DNA from: Streptomyces sp. NBC_00440
Lineage (GTDB): Bacteria; Actinomycetota; Actinomycetes; Streptomycetales; Streptomycetaceae
NCBI RefSeq assembly: GCF_036014215.1
Contig: NZ_CP107921.1
Coordinates: forward strand, 868,001 to 932,000
Length of the DNA: 64,000 nucleotides
Reading direction: 5' to 3'
Shown: piece after piece, positions 19,341-26,758 of the stretch
How the letters are laid out: each line of letters starts with the position of its first letter
Position numbering within the stretch: the first letter of the stretch is position 1
Program-made: the position numbers and the translations under genes
Notes under the pieces: generated by a model
Told to the model about the DNA's origin: nothing
Seen by the model: only the letters and a program-made list of their open reading frames with translations
Database searches by the model: none

Positions 19341-19358
19341 ACTGAGCAACCGCTTAGT
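19341..19358. promoter_or_regulatory. TetR-type operator palindrome upstream of the FabG-like gene
   Basis: ACTGAGC-AACC-GCTTAGT is a dyad with 7-base arms (one mismatch) and a 4-base spacer, 38 bases upstream of the FabG-like start. Its form (ACTAAGC...GCTTAGT) resembles operators used by TetR regulators of fatty-acid and acyl-CoA genes in actinobacteria. No regulator gene is adjacent, so the protein that binds it is unknown. Confidence 0.55.
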
Positions 19359-19387
19359 ACCTTCAGCAGACGAGACGCTAGAAGGCC

Positions 19388-19443
19388 TGGCACCCGGTGT
19401 CAACGGCAGACGGGGTCAGCAGTGAACGTCACACCGGGTGCCA
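19388..19443 (-). terminator. Inverted repeat after the DUF3037/HipA-like operon
   Basis: TGGCACCCGGTGT (19388-19400) pairs perfectly over 13 bases with 19431-19443 around a 30-base loop. It lies just past the DUF3037 stop at 19449 and is a likely terminator for the leftward HipA-like/DUF3037 operon. The loop is long, so an attenuator or operator function cannot be excluded. Confidence 0.55.
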
Positions 19444-19448
19444 CCCTC

Positions 19449-19847
19449 TCAGCGCACCAGCAGCCCGAGCAGCCGGTCGGCCTCGGCGGCCGGGTCGGTG
19501 GTCAGCCCGGTGTGCACAGGACCGGGCTGTACGACCGTCGAACGGGGTGCGATCAGCCAGCGGAACCGGCGCCCCGCGTCGTCGGGGCCCGCCTGCCCTG
19601 CGGCCTCTCCGCCGTGGCAGACCCCTTCGACGGCGCGCAGCGCGGCGCGTACCCCGACGACGTCGGCGTGCGGGTCGAGCATCCTCAGCTTCGCCTCGTC
19701 CAGATGTGTACGTGCGGCGACGAACGACCTGGCCCGGCAGTAAACCAGGACCCCCGCGTTGAACATCTCACCACGGTCGACCCGCGGCATCACCCGCACC
19801 AGGGCGTACTCGTAGACGTCCCGGCGACCGGGTTCAGACCCGGTCAT
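19449..19847 (-). CDS. DUF3037 family protein
   Basis: This small 132-residue protein begins MTGSEPGRRDVYEYALVRVMPRVDRGEMFNAGVL; the YEYALVRVMPRVDRGE-NAGV opening is the DUF3037 signature. The middle carries HLDEAKLRMLDPHADVVGVRAALRAVE and the end RFRWLIAPRSTVVQPGPVHTGLT. The biochemical role is unknown. Its ATG overlaps the stop of the upstream HipA-like gene by four bases (ATGA), so the two are translationally coupled. DUF3037 next to a HipA-like kinase is a recurrent pairing in actinobacteria by my recollection, which suggests a functional unit. Confidence 0.85.
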   Translation of the reverse strand: MTGSEPGRRDVYEYALVRVMPRVDRGEMFNAGVLVYCRARSFVAARTHLDEAKLRMLDPHADVVGVRAALRAVEGVCHGGEAAGQAGPDDAGRRFRWLIAPRSTVVQPGPVHTGLTTDPAAEADRLLGLLVR

Positions 19848-20695
19848 CGGGTGCCGTCCTTCTTCTCGTCCCGCTGCCGCACCGGGGGCGCGAGGCGCTC
19901 GGAGAGCCAGCCCGGGGCGCGGGACGGACCGGTGGGGGTCTGCGGCCCGAACGTGATCCGGGTGTGCACGGAGGCGGCCCGCTCCAGCAGGACCTCCACA
20001 TACGCGCGCCGCAGCTCGTCGGTGGTACCGAAGCCGGCCTCCTCCTCCAGCCAGGCTTCCGGTACGTCGGCGGCGACCTCGGTGAGCAGCTCCTCGGTGA
20101 CCAGCGGCGCCAACTCGGCGGCGGCGGAGGCCACATCGGGGGCGAAGGTCGCCAGGACGTGGTCGGACGCGTCGTACGGCTTGCTGCCGTAGTTCTTCGC
20201 GGACGGCCAGTTGTGGTGCCAGATCATGGTGGCGCCGTGGTCGATGAGCCAGAGATCGCCGTGCCAGACAAGCATGTTGGGGTTGCGCCAGGAACGGTCG
20301 ACGTTGTTGATCACCGCATCGAACCAGACGATCCGCCCGGCCTCCTCGGGACCGACCTGGTAGGCGAGCGGGTCGAAGCCGAGCGATCCCGGCAGGTAGT
20401 CCATCCCCAGGTTCAGCCCGCCGCTGGCCTTCAGCAGCTCCTGCACCTCCTGGTCCGGCTCGGACAGCCCGATGACGGGGTCCAGCTGCATCTGCACGAG
20501 CTCGGGCACCCGCAGCCCGAGCCTGCGTCCGAGCTGACCGCAGATGACCTCGGCCACCAGCGTCTTGCGGCCCTGCCCGGCGCCGGTGAACTTCATGACG
20601 TACGTACCGAGGTCGTCGGCCTCGACGATCCCGGGGAGCGATCCGCCCTCACGCAAGGGCGTGACATAGCGGGTCGCGGTCACCTCACTCAGCAT
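19844..20695 (-). CDS. HipA-like kinase family protein
   Basis: This is a 283-residue protein with the protein-kinase-like fold of HipA. Visible segments are YVMKFTGAGQGRKTLVAEVICGQLG (nucleotide-binding Lys and following helix), WFDAVINNVDRSWRNPNMLVWHGDLWLIDHGATMIWHH (NxDR catalytic loop and the IDHG equivalent of the DFG metal loop). It lacks the N-terminal extension and HipB partner of the classical toxin-antitoxin system, and is shorter than E. coli HipA (about 440 residues). It is coupled by a 4-base overlap to a DUF3037 gene. The target, if it phosphorylates a protein, is unknown. Confidence 0.85.
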   Translation of the reverse strand: MLSEVTATRYVTPLREGGSLPGIVEADDLGTYVMKFTGAGQGRKTLVAEVICGQLGRRLGLRVPELVQMQLDPVIGLSEPDQEVQELLKASGGLNLGMDYLPGSLGFDPLAYQVGPEEAGRIVWFDAVINNVDRSWRNPNMLVWHGDLWLIDHGATMIWHHNWPSAKNYGSKPYDASDHVLATFAPDVASAAAELAPLVTEELLTEVAADVPEAWLEEEAGFGTTDELRRAYVEVLLERAASVHTRITFGPQTPTGPSRAPGWLSERLAPPVRQRDEKKDGTR

Positions 20696-20764
20696 GTTCC
20701 CAGGCCACCTATTTCTTCAACCTTGCAATCCACGGACAACTTGAGGAGGGCCTAGCAGCGGAAA

Positions 20765-21030
20765 TCACCCGTCAACGGGCCTGGGGAGAATCTGGGGAGT
20801 CTCGACCCGCATACCGATCTCCCCCTGCTCCCCGAGCAGTCCGTCGATGGTGGCGCGCCCCTTGCTTCCGGCCTCCGGCATGAAGTGAGCATAGTAACCG
20901 AGGGTGATCGCCGGCGAGGAATGCCCGAGCCACCGCGCCAGGGTCACGACGGACTCCCCGGCCTCCGGCATGATCGACGCGGAGGTGTGCCGCAGCCGCC
21001 CGAAGGCCGTCGCCTGTAAGCTTGCCGGGT
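20765..21030 (-). pseudogene. 3' remnant of a tyrosine-type integrase
   Basis: Reading leftward, the frame encodes FGRLRHTSASIMPEAGES followed by VVTLARWLGHSSPAITLGYYAHF and a tail ending ETPQILPRPVDG. This is the C-terminal half of a phage or integrative-element integrase, with the Arg of LRHT, the His of LGHSS and the nucleophile Tyr of GYYAH. The N-terminal two thirds are absent, since upstream codons (past about 21030) no longer resemble an integrase. It is therefore a decayed remnant, probably left by an excised or degraded integrative element. No tRNA attachment site was found beside it. Confidence 0.75.
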
Positions 21031-21493
21031 TTTTGCGCAGCGAGGCGATCGGGTGGCCTGATGTTCCCGCCCATCCGTGACACCGACTTGTGAGGGGCAG
21101 CCGGCGCGTTTCCGTTGAGCCGTGGCCTGGCGGTGCGCCTCGATCACACGGTGATAGCCGTCCGGCGGAGTCCTCCGCTGCACCGGCGCGGCGGACGCCG
21201 TCGGCTGCGGGTCCGGGTCGGCGGCCACCGTGGCTGGGCCGGCCCTCACGGTGCAGGGGCCAGGACGTGCAGGGCGCGCCCGTCCGCGCCGGACACCGGC
21301 ACGACGACTCCGGCGAGCAGAGTCCCGTTCTGCGCCGGCCGGAGGCTTCGCGGGGTTGTCAGGGTGCGGGTGCGGCGACCGCGGATGAAGAATGGAGCGA
21401 GGGTGAAATGCAGAGCTGACCGCGAAGCGGAGAGCCTTTTCATCCCAGCCGGACGCATCATGGTCCGGCTGCCACGGAGCTGAAAGGTACGCC
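21031..21493. other. Gene-free stretch between integrase remnant and hydrolase
   Basis: No supported gene is seen here. The composition is normal GC-rich, and short open frames have no family resemblance. The last 90 bases should hold the promoter of the rightward hydrolase, whose ATG follows GAAAGGTACGCC. Confidence 0.5.
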
Positions 21494-22321
21494 ATGCCGA
21501 TCTGCACCACCCGTAACGGTGTCGACATCTTCTACAAGGACTGGGGCCGGGGACGTCCCGTGGTCTTCATCCATGGCTGGCCTCTCAACGGCGACGCCTG
21601 GCAGGACCAGCTCAAGGTCGTCGCCGACGCGGGCTACCGCGCAATCGCCCACGACCGCCGCGGCCACGGGCGCTCCACACCGGTGTACGGCGGTTACGAC
21701 TTCGACACCTTCGCCGACGACCTCCACGACCTGATCACTCAGCTCGACCTGCGGGACGTGACGCTGGTTGCCCACTCGATGGGCGGCGGCGAGCTGGCCC
21801 GCTACATCGGCCGCCACGGTACCGACCGCATCAAGTCCGCCGTGCTGCTCTCCGCAGTCCCGCCACTGATGCTGCAGACAGCGGACAACCCCGAAGGTGT
21901 GCCGCAGTCCGTCTTCGACGACATCAAGAACGGCATCCTGGCCGAGCGCTCGCAGTTCTGGAAGGACACCGCTGTCGGCTTCTTCGGCGCAAACCGGGAC
22001 GGCAACAAGGTCACCGAGGGCAACAAGGACGCCTTCTGGTACATGGCCATGGCCCAGACCATCGAGGGCGGTGTGGACTGCGTGGACGCATTCGCTGCGA
22101 CGGACTTCCACGAGGACCTGAAGAAGTTCGACATCCCGACCCTGATCGTGCACGGTGACGACGACCAGGTCGTCCCCATCGACGCGACGGGACGAAAGTC
22201 CGCAAAGATCATCCCGAACGCCACCCTCAAGGTCTACAAGGGCGGTTCCCACGGCATCGCCCTCGTGCCGGGCGACAAGCAGAAGTTCAACCAGGACCTG
22301 CTGGATTTCCTCAAGAGCTGA
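21494..22321 (+). CDS. Alpha/beta hydrolase, non-heme chloroperoxidase type
   Basis: This is a 275-residue alpha/beta hydrolase of the cofactor-free haloperoxidase/esterase group. The nucleophile elbow is AHSMGG with Ser95, the acid lies in HGDDDQVVP (Asp222-224) and the His is in GGSHGIA (His253). The segments FIHGWPLNGDAWQDQ and AVLLSAVPPLMLQTADNPEG are characteristic of Streptomyces chloroperoxidases. Such enzymes act as esterases or perhydrolases in vitro, and the physiological substrate is unknown. It is intact and lies between an integrase remnant and a transposase remnant, so it may have arrived with mobile DNA. It has a strong terminator directly after its stop. Confidence 0.93.
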   Translation: MPICTTRNGVDIFYKDWGRGRPVVFIHGWPLNGDAWQDQLKVVADAGYRAIAHDRRGHGRSTPVYGGYDFDTFADDLHDLITQLDLRDVTLVAHSMGGGELARYIGRHGTDRIKSAVLLSAVPPLMLQTADNPEGVPQSVFDDIKNGILAERSQFWKDTAVGFFGANRDGNKVTEGNKDAFWYMAMAQTIEGGVDCVDAFAATDFHEDLKKFDIPTLIVHGDDDQVVPIDATGRKSAKIIPNATLKVYKGGSHGIALVPGDKQKFNQDLLDFLKS

Positions 22322-22325
22322 CCAT

Positions 22326-22355
22326 GGGTCCCTGCCGACGGGATCGGCAGGGACC
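22326..22355 (+). terminator. Terminator of the chloroperoxidase-type gene
   Basis: GGTCCCTGCCG (22327-22337) pairs perfectly with 22345-22355, extended by one inner A-T pair, giving a 12-bp stem with a 5-base loop. It starts six bases after the stop codon. Confidence 0.8.
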
Positions 22356-23119
22356 ACTCAGCACCCATGCCCCACGCGATGCCGGTTCTTCGGCAGGTGA
22401 GGCGAAGGAGCCACGGCGACGTACTGGGCCGTCGCCGCCACCGAAACCCGATGGGTTCTCGCACCGGATGCTTGCGGGCGCCCGGCTCGCCGCCCACACG
22501 GTGATCGAGCGACGTACGCCCAGGCGGTACGGGCGTCCATTCCCGGTCCGTACGATGCCGCGACCCGGTCGGTACGGGACTCCGGTTCGCTGCCCGGATC
22601 GGGACGGTCGGGGGTACTCGGTCCGGTGTCGATCGCCGTAGCCGTACGCTTCGGCGGCCGCTTCCAGGTCGGCCGGTGCGGCGTCGGCCGCTGGAGCGAG
22701 GTCAACTGATTAACGGGTGTTGGTCAGGGCTAGATCGTGGACATAGCGCTACCTCATGGCGGCTACTTACTTTTTCGCAGAGATCGGTACGAATCGGTGA
22801 CTTACCTGTCACAGCCTGAGCGTGCCGTACGGGAACGGCCCACTCTCCATGCAGACGCCGGACAACCGGCCGCCGCGCCGTACACGGCGCCCTCACCGCC
22901 CGCTCGCCGCTTCGTCCTCACCGGGCCAGCACCGCCGCCGCAAGCCGATGTCTTGACCGTTACGGTGCACAGTCACTACGGCTGTTCACCGCCCCGGGCT
23001 GGATCGCCGTGGTCAGCGCGTACATGATCGCGCGGACACCTTCCGATCCCCCGGGGTCGTTCCGGCGCTCTGCCGACGTGGATGGAACGGCGCTATCAAC
23101 GGGGCAGCATCTCCCGTAG
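22356..23119. other. Gene-poor stretch with no recognisable gene
   Basis: I see no supported gene. Several short frames on both strands lack starts with ribosome-binding sites or family resemblance. The stretch at 22735-22830 is less GC-rich than its surroundings (for example CTTACTTTTTCGCAGAG), which fits decayed foreign DNA next to the transposase remnant. Confidence 0.45.
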
Positions 23120-23560
23120 CTTCCGCTCGACGCCCGCCTACGGGTCTGGGCGTCGTTGGAGGGGCCTCGGGCCTTGTTCGACCGGGCGGTGGTGCGGCTG
23201 GTGGACAACCGGGTGCTGCTGCCGGGGATCACCACGCTGACCCGGCAGGTCGCCGGGGTCCGCGCGACGGAGAACGCCGCCCCGTACCGGACGCTGAACG
23301 AGGCCGTCCCGGACGGCCCGCGACAGACGATGCCCGACCTGCTGAAGGCCCCCGACGGCAAGAGCGTCTCGGAGTTGGAGCACCTGCGGACACCGCCCAT
23401 AAGCCCGCTTGCATCCGGTGCCCACGAGCAAGAGTTCGCCGCCATGCACGACCTCGCAGTCCGGCACACCGCCGTCCGCCTGGACATGCCCGATTCCCGT
23501 GGCGTCGTAGCGCGCATCGACTCCGAGCAGCGAAACGCGGACGCGAAACACCAGTCCTGA
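23120..23560 (+). pseudogene. Remnant of a Tn3-family transposase (DUF4158 region)
   Basis: The frame reads LPLDARLRVWASLEGPRALF then DRAVVRLVDNRVLLPGITTL, TRQVAGVRATENAAPYRTL and PDGKSVSELEHLRTPP. This pattern (helix, R/KVLLPGxTTLxRxVxxVR, then P-D-G-x-x-V-S-x-L-E-x-L-R) is the N-terminal DUF4158 domain of Tn3-type transposases. A TAG at 23117-23119 interrupts the frame upstream, and only about 140 of roughly 1000 residues remain. The C-terminal catalytic DDE domain is absent. It is a dead fragment of a transposon. Confidence 0.7.
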
Positions 23561-23576
23561 GCACTACAACGAGGGG

Positions 23577-23780
23577 ATGGCTGTCTTCCTCTGTTCCAAG
23601 TGCGGCACCGCGATCACGCCGGAGCCGGCCGAGCCGGCCGCCGTCCGTGACGTCTCCGACGACGAGCGTGACCGGGACAAGGAGACACGCGGGGCACCTT
23701 CCACCATTCCGCGGGGCCACTACGCGATCGATCCGGAGCCCTGGGGGTCTCCCTACGTCGTGCAGGACGATCAAGAGGGT
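23577..23780 (+). pseudogene. Truncated Cys-containing hypothetical protein gene
   Basis: From the ATG at 23577 the frame encodes MAVFLCSKCGTAITPEP, then an acidic stretch (SDDERDRDKETR), then STIPRGHYAIDPEPWGSPYVVQDDQEG. I recall full-length Streptomyces proteins with this opening (CxxCG near the N-terminus) that continue for about 100 further residues with more Cys. Here the resemblance stops after about 68 residues and the frame continues as unrelated sequence. It is most likely a gene broken by deletion or frameshift in this decayed region. Confidence 0.45.
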
Positions 23781-23940
23781 ACTGGACTTCTACGTCCGCA
23801 CCACGCCCGCTCCGGCGTTCCGGACGCCGATCGCCGTCCGCCGTACGACGTATCGGGTGATATGAGCCGCGCCCTCCGCGCGCCTCACGGTGTGTTCCTC
23901 CGAATCCGCGCAGGCTGGGCACGACCCTTGGAGGCGTCTC

Positions 23941-24774
23941 ATGTCTGTGCCCGCCACACCTCGCCAGATGTCGACTGTCCTAGCCGCTCTGGCCGTGGGT
24001 ATTCCTGCCCTTGCCCTCGTGCTGTCCAGTACCGCAGCCGCCGCTACCGGCGTCCCCGAGCCCTCTCACCCCGGGGACGACTTCGCCGGCTCCCAGATCC
24101 TCAGACATGAGGACACCAGCAGGAGTGGCGTCAAACTCACCACCCCCCGGGGTACCGAGGGCGTCGACGTCAGCAGTTACCAGGGCAGCGTCGCATGGTC
24201 CCCGCTGCGGAATTCCGGCGTGAGGTTCGCCTACGTCAAGGCGACGGAGTCAACCAGTTACAAGAACCCGTCCTTCACCCAGCAGTACAACGGGTCGTAC
24301 AAAGCCGGCATCATCCGGGGCGCCTACCATTTCGCCACTCCCAACACCTCCAGCGGCGCCACTCAGGCCCGGTACTTCCTGGCGCACGGCGGCGGCTGGT
24401 CCAAGGACGGCAAGACCCTGCCCGGCGCTCTCGATTTGGAGTACAACCCTTACGGCAGCTCCTGCTACGGACTGAGCCACCAGGGCATGGTCAGCTGGGT
24501 GAGGGACTTTTCCAGGACCTACAAGGCGAAGACCGGCCGGGATGTCGTCCTGTACACCTCCACCAACTGGTGGAAGTCCTGCACAGGGAACAACTCCGGG
24601 TTCGGCAGGACCAATCCGCTGTGGGTGCCGCACTACGGTTCATCCGTCGGAGCCCTGCCGGCGGGCTGGAAGTACCAGACCATTTGGCAGTACACCTCCA
24701 AGGGAGCGGCGGTCGGTGACCATGACCGGTTCAATGGGCGTTTCGACCGCGTGAAGGCCCTCGCGAACGGCTGA
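23941..24774 (+). CDS. Secreted GH25 lysozyme (N-acetylmuramidase)
   Basis: This exported muramidase has 277 residues. A signal peptide covers about residues 1-35 (MSVPATPRQ then a long hydrophobic core ending TAAAA). The GH25 domain starts at about residue 70 with GTEGVDVSSYQG, and the catalytic carboxylates are Asp76 and the Asp165/Glu167 pair of ALDLEYN; YVKATEST and AYHFA are further family motifs. It cleaves the beta-1,4 MurNAc-GlcNAc bond, as in Streptomyces cellosyl-type muramidases. The ATG at 23941 has TTGGAGG in front; an earlier in-frame ATG lacks this. A strong terminator follows at 24848. Confidence 0.94.
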   Translation: MSVPATPRQMSTVLAALAVGIPALALVLSSTAAAATGVPEPSHPGDDFAGSQILRHEDTSRSGVKLTTPRGTEGVDVSSYQGSVAWSPLRNSGVRFAYVKATESTSYKNPSFTQQYNGSYKAGIIRGAYHFATPNTSSGATQARYFLAHGGGWSKDGKTLPGALDLEYNPYGSSCYGLSHQGMVSWVRDFSRTYKAKTGRDVVLYTSTNWWKSCTGNNSGFGRTNPLWVPHYGSSVGALPAGWKYQTIWQYTSKGAAVGDHDRFNGRFDRVKALANG

Positions 24775-24847
24775 CCAACCCCCTCACAGCACGGCAAGCC
24801 CGGGCCACGGCCCGGCCCCCTCTCCTTACCTGACCTCGATCTTTCAT

Positions 24848-24878
24848 AACGGCCCGCCGGCTTACCCGGCGGGCCGTT
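24848..24878 (+). terminator. Terminator of the GH25 lysozyme gene
   Basis: AACGGCCCGCCGG (24848-24860) pairs perfectly over 13 bases with 24866-24878 around the loop CTTAC, followed by TTC. It lies 74 bases after the stop codon and is one of the strongest terminators in the window. Confidence 0.88.
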
Positions 24879-24973
24879 TCGGTTGCTGGAGGGTGTCCTC
24901 GCGGCGGCCCCGATGGAGGGCGGGACGGGTGGGTTTTGCTGTGTACGGGTGGTGACGCGGAGTGGTAATTCGG

Positions 24974-25034
24974 GGTGTCGGGACCGGTGAGGTGTGAGCC
25001 CGGGCATAGGGCCCGCGTCACACAGGACGACACC
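24974..25034 (+). promoter_or_regulatory. Candidate structured leader upstream of the SLT gene
   Basis: There are three nested helices: GGTGTCG (24974-24980) with CGACACC (25028-25034), GTGTGA (24992-24997) with TCACAC (25018-25023), and CGGGC (25001-25005) with GCCCG (25011-25015). It lies about 285 bases upstream of the SLT start, in a 440-base stretch (24879-25318) that otherwise holds no gene. It could be a 5' leader element or an extra terminator. It does not show the conserved core of the cyclic-di-AMP (ydaO) riboswitch. Confidence 0.35.
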
Positions 25035-25318
25035 TAGTAGATGCACGGCGGACCTTTCCCGCTCATTGCGGGCCCCACCCCACCCCTGTCCGGTTTGTCG
25101 CTATCTGGGGTAGTAGGTCACACAATTGCCAACGCCCAAGGCGGTCTCGCAAGGTGTTGGACGTACCGGGGAGCCGAGCGCCGGACCGGGCGAACAACAC
25201 CGCCCGCCATCCAGACACCGGCCCCACGACACGCACCACGGCCCCCACCGGCCCACCCGTGTCGCCGACCCCCCAGTCGGCCTCCCCAAACGACGTCCCC
25301 GAATGGAGAGGTACACCC

Positions 25319-25918
25319 ATGACTGCCACCACCCGCCACACCCTGAACCTCCGCAAGACCACCATCACCGCCATCGCCACCGCAGCAGCCGCCGCCTGCG
25401 CCCTGACCCTGGCCCCGCACGCCCACGCCGCCGAGCACACCCCCACCGCACCCGCCGCGGCCACCGCCGTCACCGCCGCCCAGATCACCAAGCAGGCCGA
25501 CCACGCAGCCAAGGCCGCCCACCACACCGCGGCGAAGAAGGCCCCCAGCACCAAGCACGTCGACGCCGTCACCGCGATCGTCAAGAGCACGAAGTACAGC
25601 AACAACCTCGACGGCTGGATCAAGGAATCGCTGGCCATCATGAAGGCCAAGCACATACCCGGCAGCTACGAAGGCCTGCACCGCAACATCATGCGCGAGT
25701 CCAGCGGCAACCCCCACGCCCAGAACAACTGGGACGTCAACGCCCAGAACGGCATCCCCTCCAAGGGACTCCTCCAGGTCATCCAGCCCACCTTCGACAC
25801 CTACCACGTCAAGGGCACCAAGAACAGCCTCACCGACCCCGTCGCCAACATCGTCGCCGCAGCCAACTACGCCGCCGACAAATACGGCTCGATGGACAAC
25901 GTCAACTCCGCCTACTGA
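25319..25918 (+). CDS. Secreted transglycosylase-like SLT-domain protein
   Basis: This 199-residue exported protein has a signal peptide at residues 1-38 (MTATTRHTLNLRKTTITAIA, hydrophobic Ala-rich core, AHAAE cleavage). An Ala/His/Lys-rich linker runs to about 80. The C-terminal lysozyme-like domain has the catalytic Glu127 in IMRESSGNPHAQNNWD and the substrate-groove motif SKGLLQVIQPTFDTY. It should cleave peptidoglycan glycan strands, as lytic transglycosylases and Rpf-like proteins do. The ATG at 25319 follows GGAGAGG. With the GH25 gene just upstream it forms a small group of cell-wall hydrolases, but each has its own terminator. Confidence 0.9.
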   Translation: MTATTRHTLNLRKTTITAIATAAAAACALTLAPHAHAAEHTPTAPAAATAVTAAQITKQADHAAKAAHHTAAKKAPSTKHVDAVTAIVKSTKYSNNLDGWIKESLAIMKAKHIPGSYEGLHRNIMRESSGNPHAQNNWDVNAQNGIPSKGLLQVIQPTFDTYHVKGTKNSLTDPVANIVAAANYAADKYGSMDNVNSAY

Positions 25919-26003
25919 CCAAGCGGAACCCCCACACCCCACGACCACCTGAGTCCGTGGGACGGCCAACCCCCCAGCGGGGACGGCAGGACTCAGGTCC
26001 AGG

Positions 26004-26047
26004 CGAGGGCTGGAACAGGTTCATGGGTGAACCCGTTCCAGCCCTCG
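26004..26047 (+). terminator. Terminator of the SLT gene
   Basis: CGAGGGCTGGAAC (26004-26016) pairs perfectly over 13 bases with 26035-26047. Inside, GGTTCA (26018-26023) pairs with TGAACC (26028-26033) around TGGG. The only interruption is one A/C mismatch, so the hairpin is 19 bp. The rest of the 310-base gap to the DUF6314 stop holds no gene. Confidence 0.88.
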
Positions 26048-26229
26048 TCCTCATTCCCCGCCACCGCACCCCCCGCACCGGCACCCGCCGTCCCCCGCGA
26101 ACCGGTCGGCGAGCATCTGCGCCGGCGAGCGGCACCCCAGCCATGGACCCGGCCGGGCATGCCTCCTCAACCACCGGACTGAGCGTGGGGAGTTCGTCAG
26201 CCGCGTACTGCTGTTCTTCGCCTGCGGTC

Positions 26230-26748
26230 TCAGATCCGGTGGTGCAGGGTCACCAGCCGCAGATCCTTGGTCGGGCCGCGTACCGTCCACACCACCCGCC
26301 AGCGGTCCGCTGCGAGCACGCTGAACTCGCCGCGGTAGACGTCCTCGGCGCACGGATGGTCGGCGACGCACCGTCCGTCGCGCAGGTCCAGGGGGTGGAA
26401 CGGGCGGCCGTCGGCGAACCGCACGAAGGCCGCCCCGTCGCCGGCCCGCTCGAAGAGATGCTCGCGGGACGCGGGCCGGGTCACCCCGCCCCAGGTGAAC
26501 TCGCCGCGCTCGACGTGGCGCAGTTCCGCGCCGGGCTCCCCGCGTGTGAAGTCGGCCGTACCGCGGAAGGTGCCGTGCCGGTCCTGGGAAAGGTCGTACA
26601 CGGTCCGCTCGACCCGCCACCCTCCGGCGAGATAGCCGAGGGTGTCCGCCACCTGGTGAAGTCCGCCGGGCGGGGAGGCGTCCTCGCCCGCCGCCGTGTC
26701 CTGTCGTGCCACCGTCCCACCGCCCTGCCGGTCCGTCCATCCGCTCAC
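26230..26748 (-). CDS. DUF6314 family protein
   Basis: This 172-residue protein has the pattern YLAGGWRVERTVYDLSQDRHGTFRGTADF, then LRHVERGEFTWGGV and FVRFADGRPFHPLDLRDG. The last part, DVYRGEFSVLAADRWRVVWTVRGPTKDLRLVT, fits the DUF6314 family, a small beta-barrel, lipocalin-like domain of unknown function. The GTG at 26748 is the longest start, and a GTG at 26712 (VARQDTAAG) is equally plausible. It lies ten bases downstream of the leftward MFS transporter gene, so the two are probably co-transcribed. Confidence 0.8.
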   Translation of the reverse strand: MSGWTDRQGGGTVARQDTAAGEDASPPGGLHQVADTLGYLAGGWRVERTVYDLSQDRHGTFRGTADFTRGEPGAELRHVERGEFTWGGVTRPASREHLFERAGDGAAFVRFADGRPFHPLDLRDGRCVADHPCAEDVYRGEFSVLAADRWRVVWTVRGPTKDLRLVTLHHRI

Positions 26749-26758
26749 TGTCAGCAGT

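Noticed and set aside
20700..21060. tRNA-associated attachment site next to the integrase remnant
   Set aside because: No tRNA-like cloverleaf or duplicated tRNA 3' end was seen near the remnant.
22737..23027. Short open frame in the gene-poor stretch
   Set aside because: There is no ribosome-binding site or family resemblance, and it lies in decayed mobile DNA.
24879..25318. Cyclic-di-AMP (ydaO-type) riboswitch before the SLT gene
   Set aside because: Expected by analogy with other Streptomyces wall-hydrolase genes, but the conserved core segments (such as GGGUGAAU) were not found.
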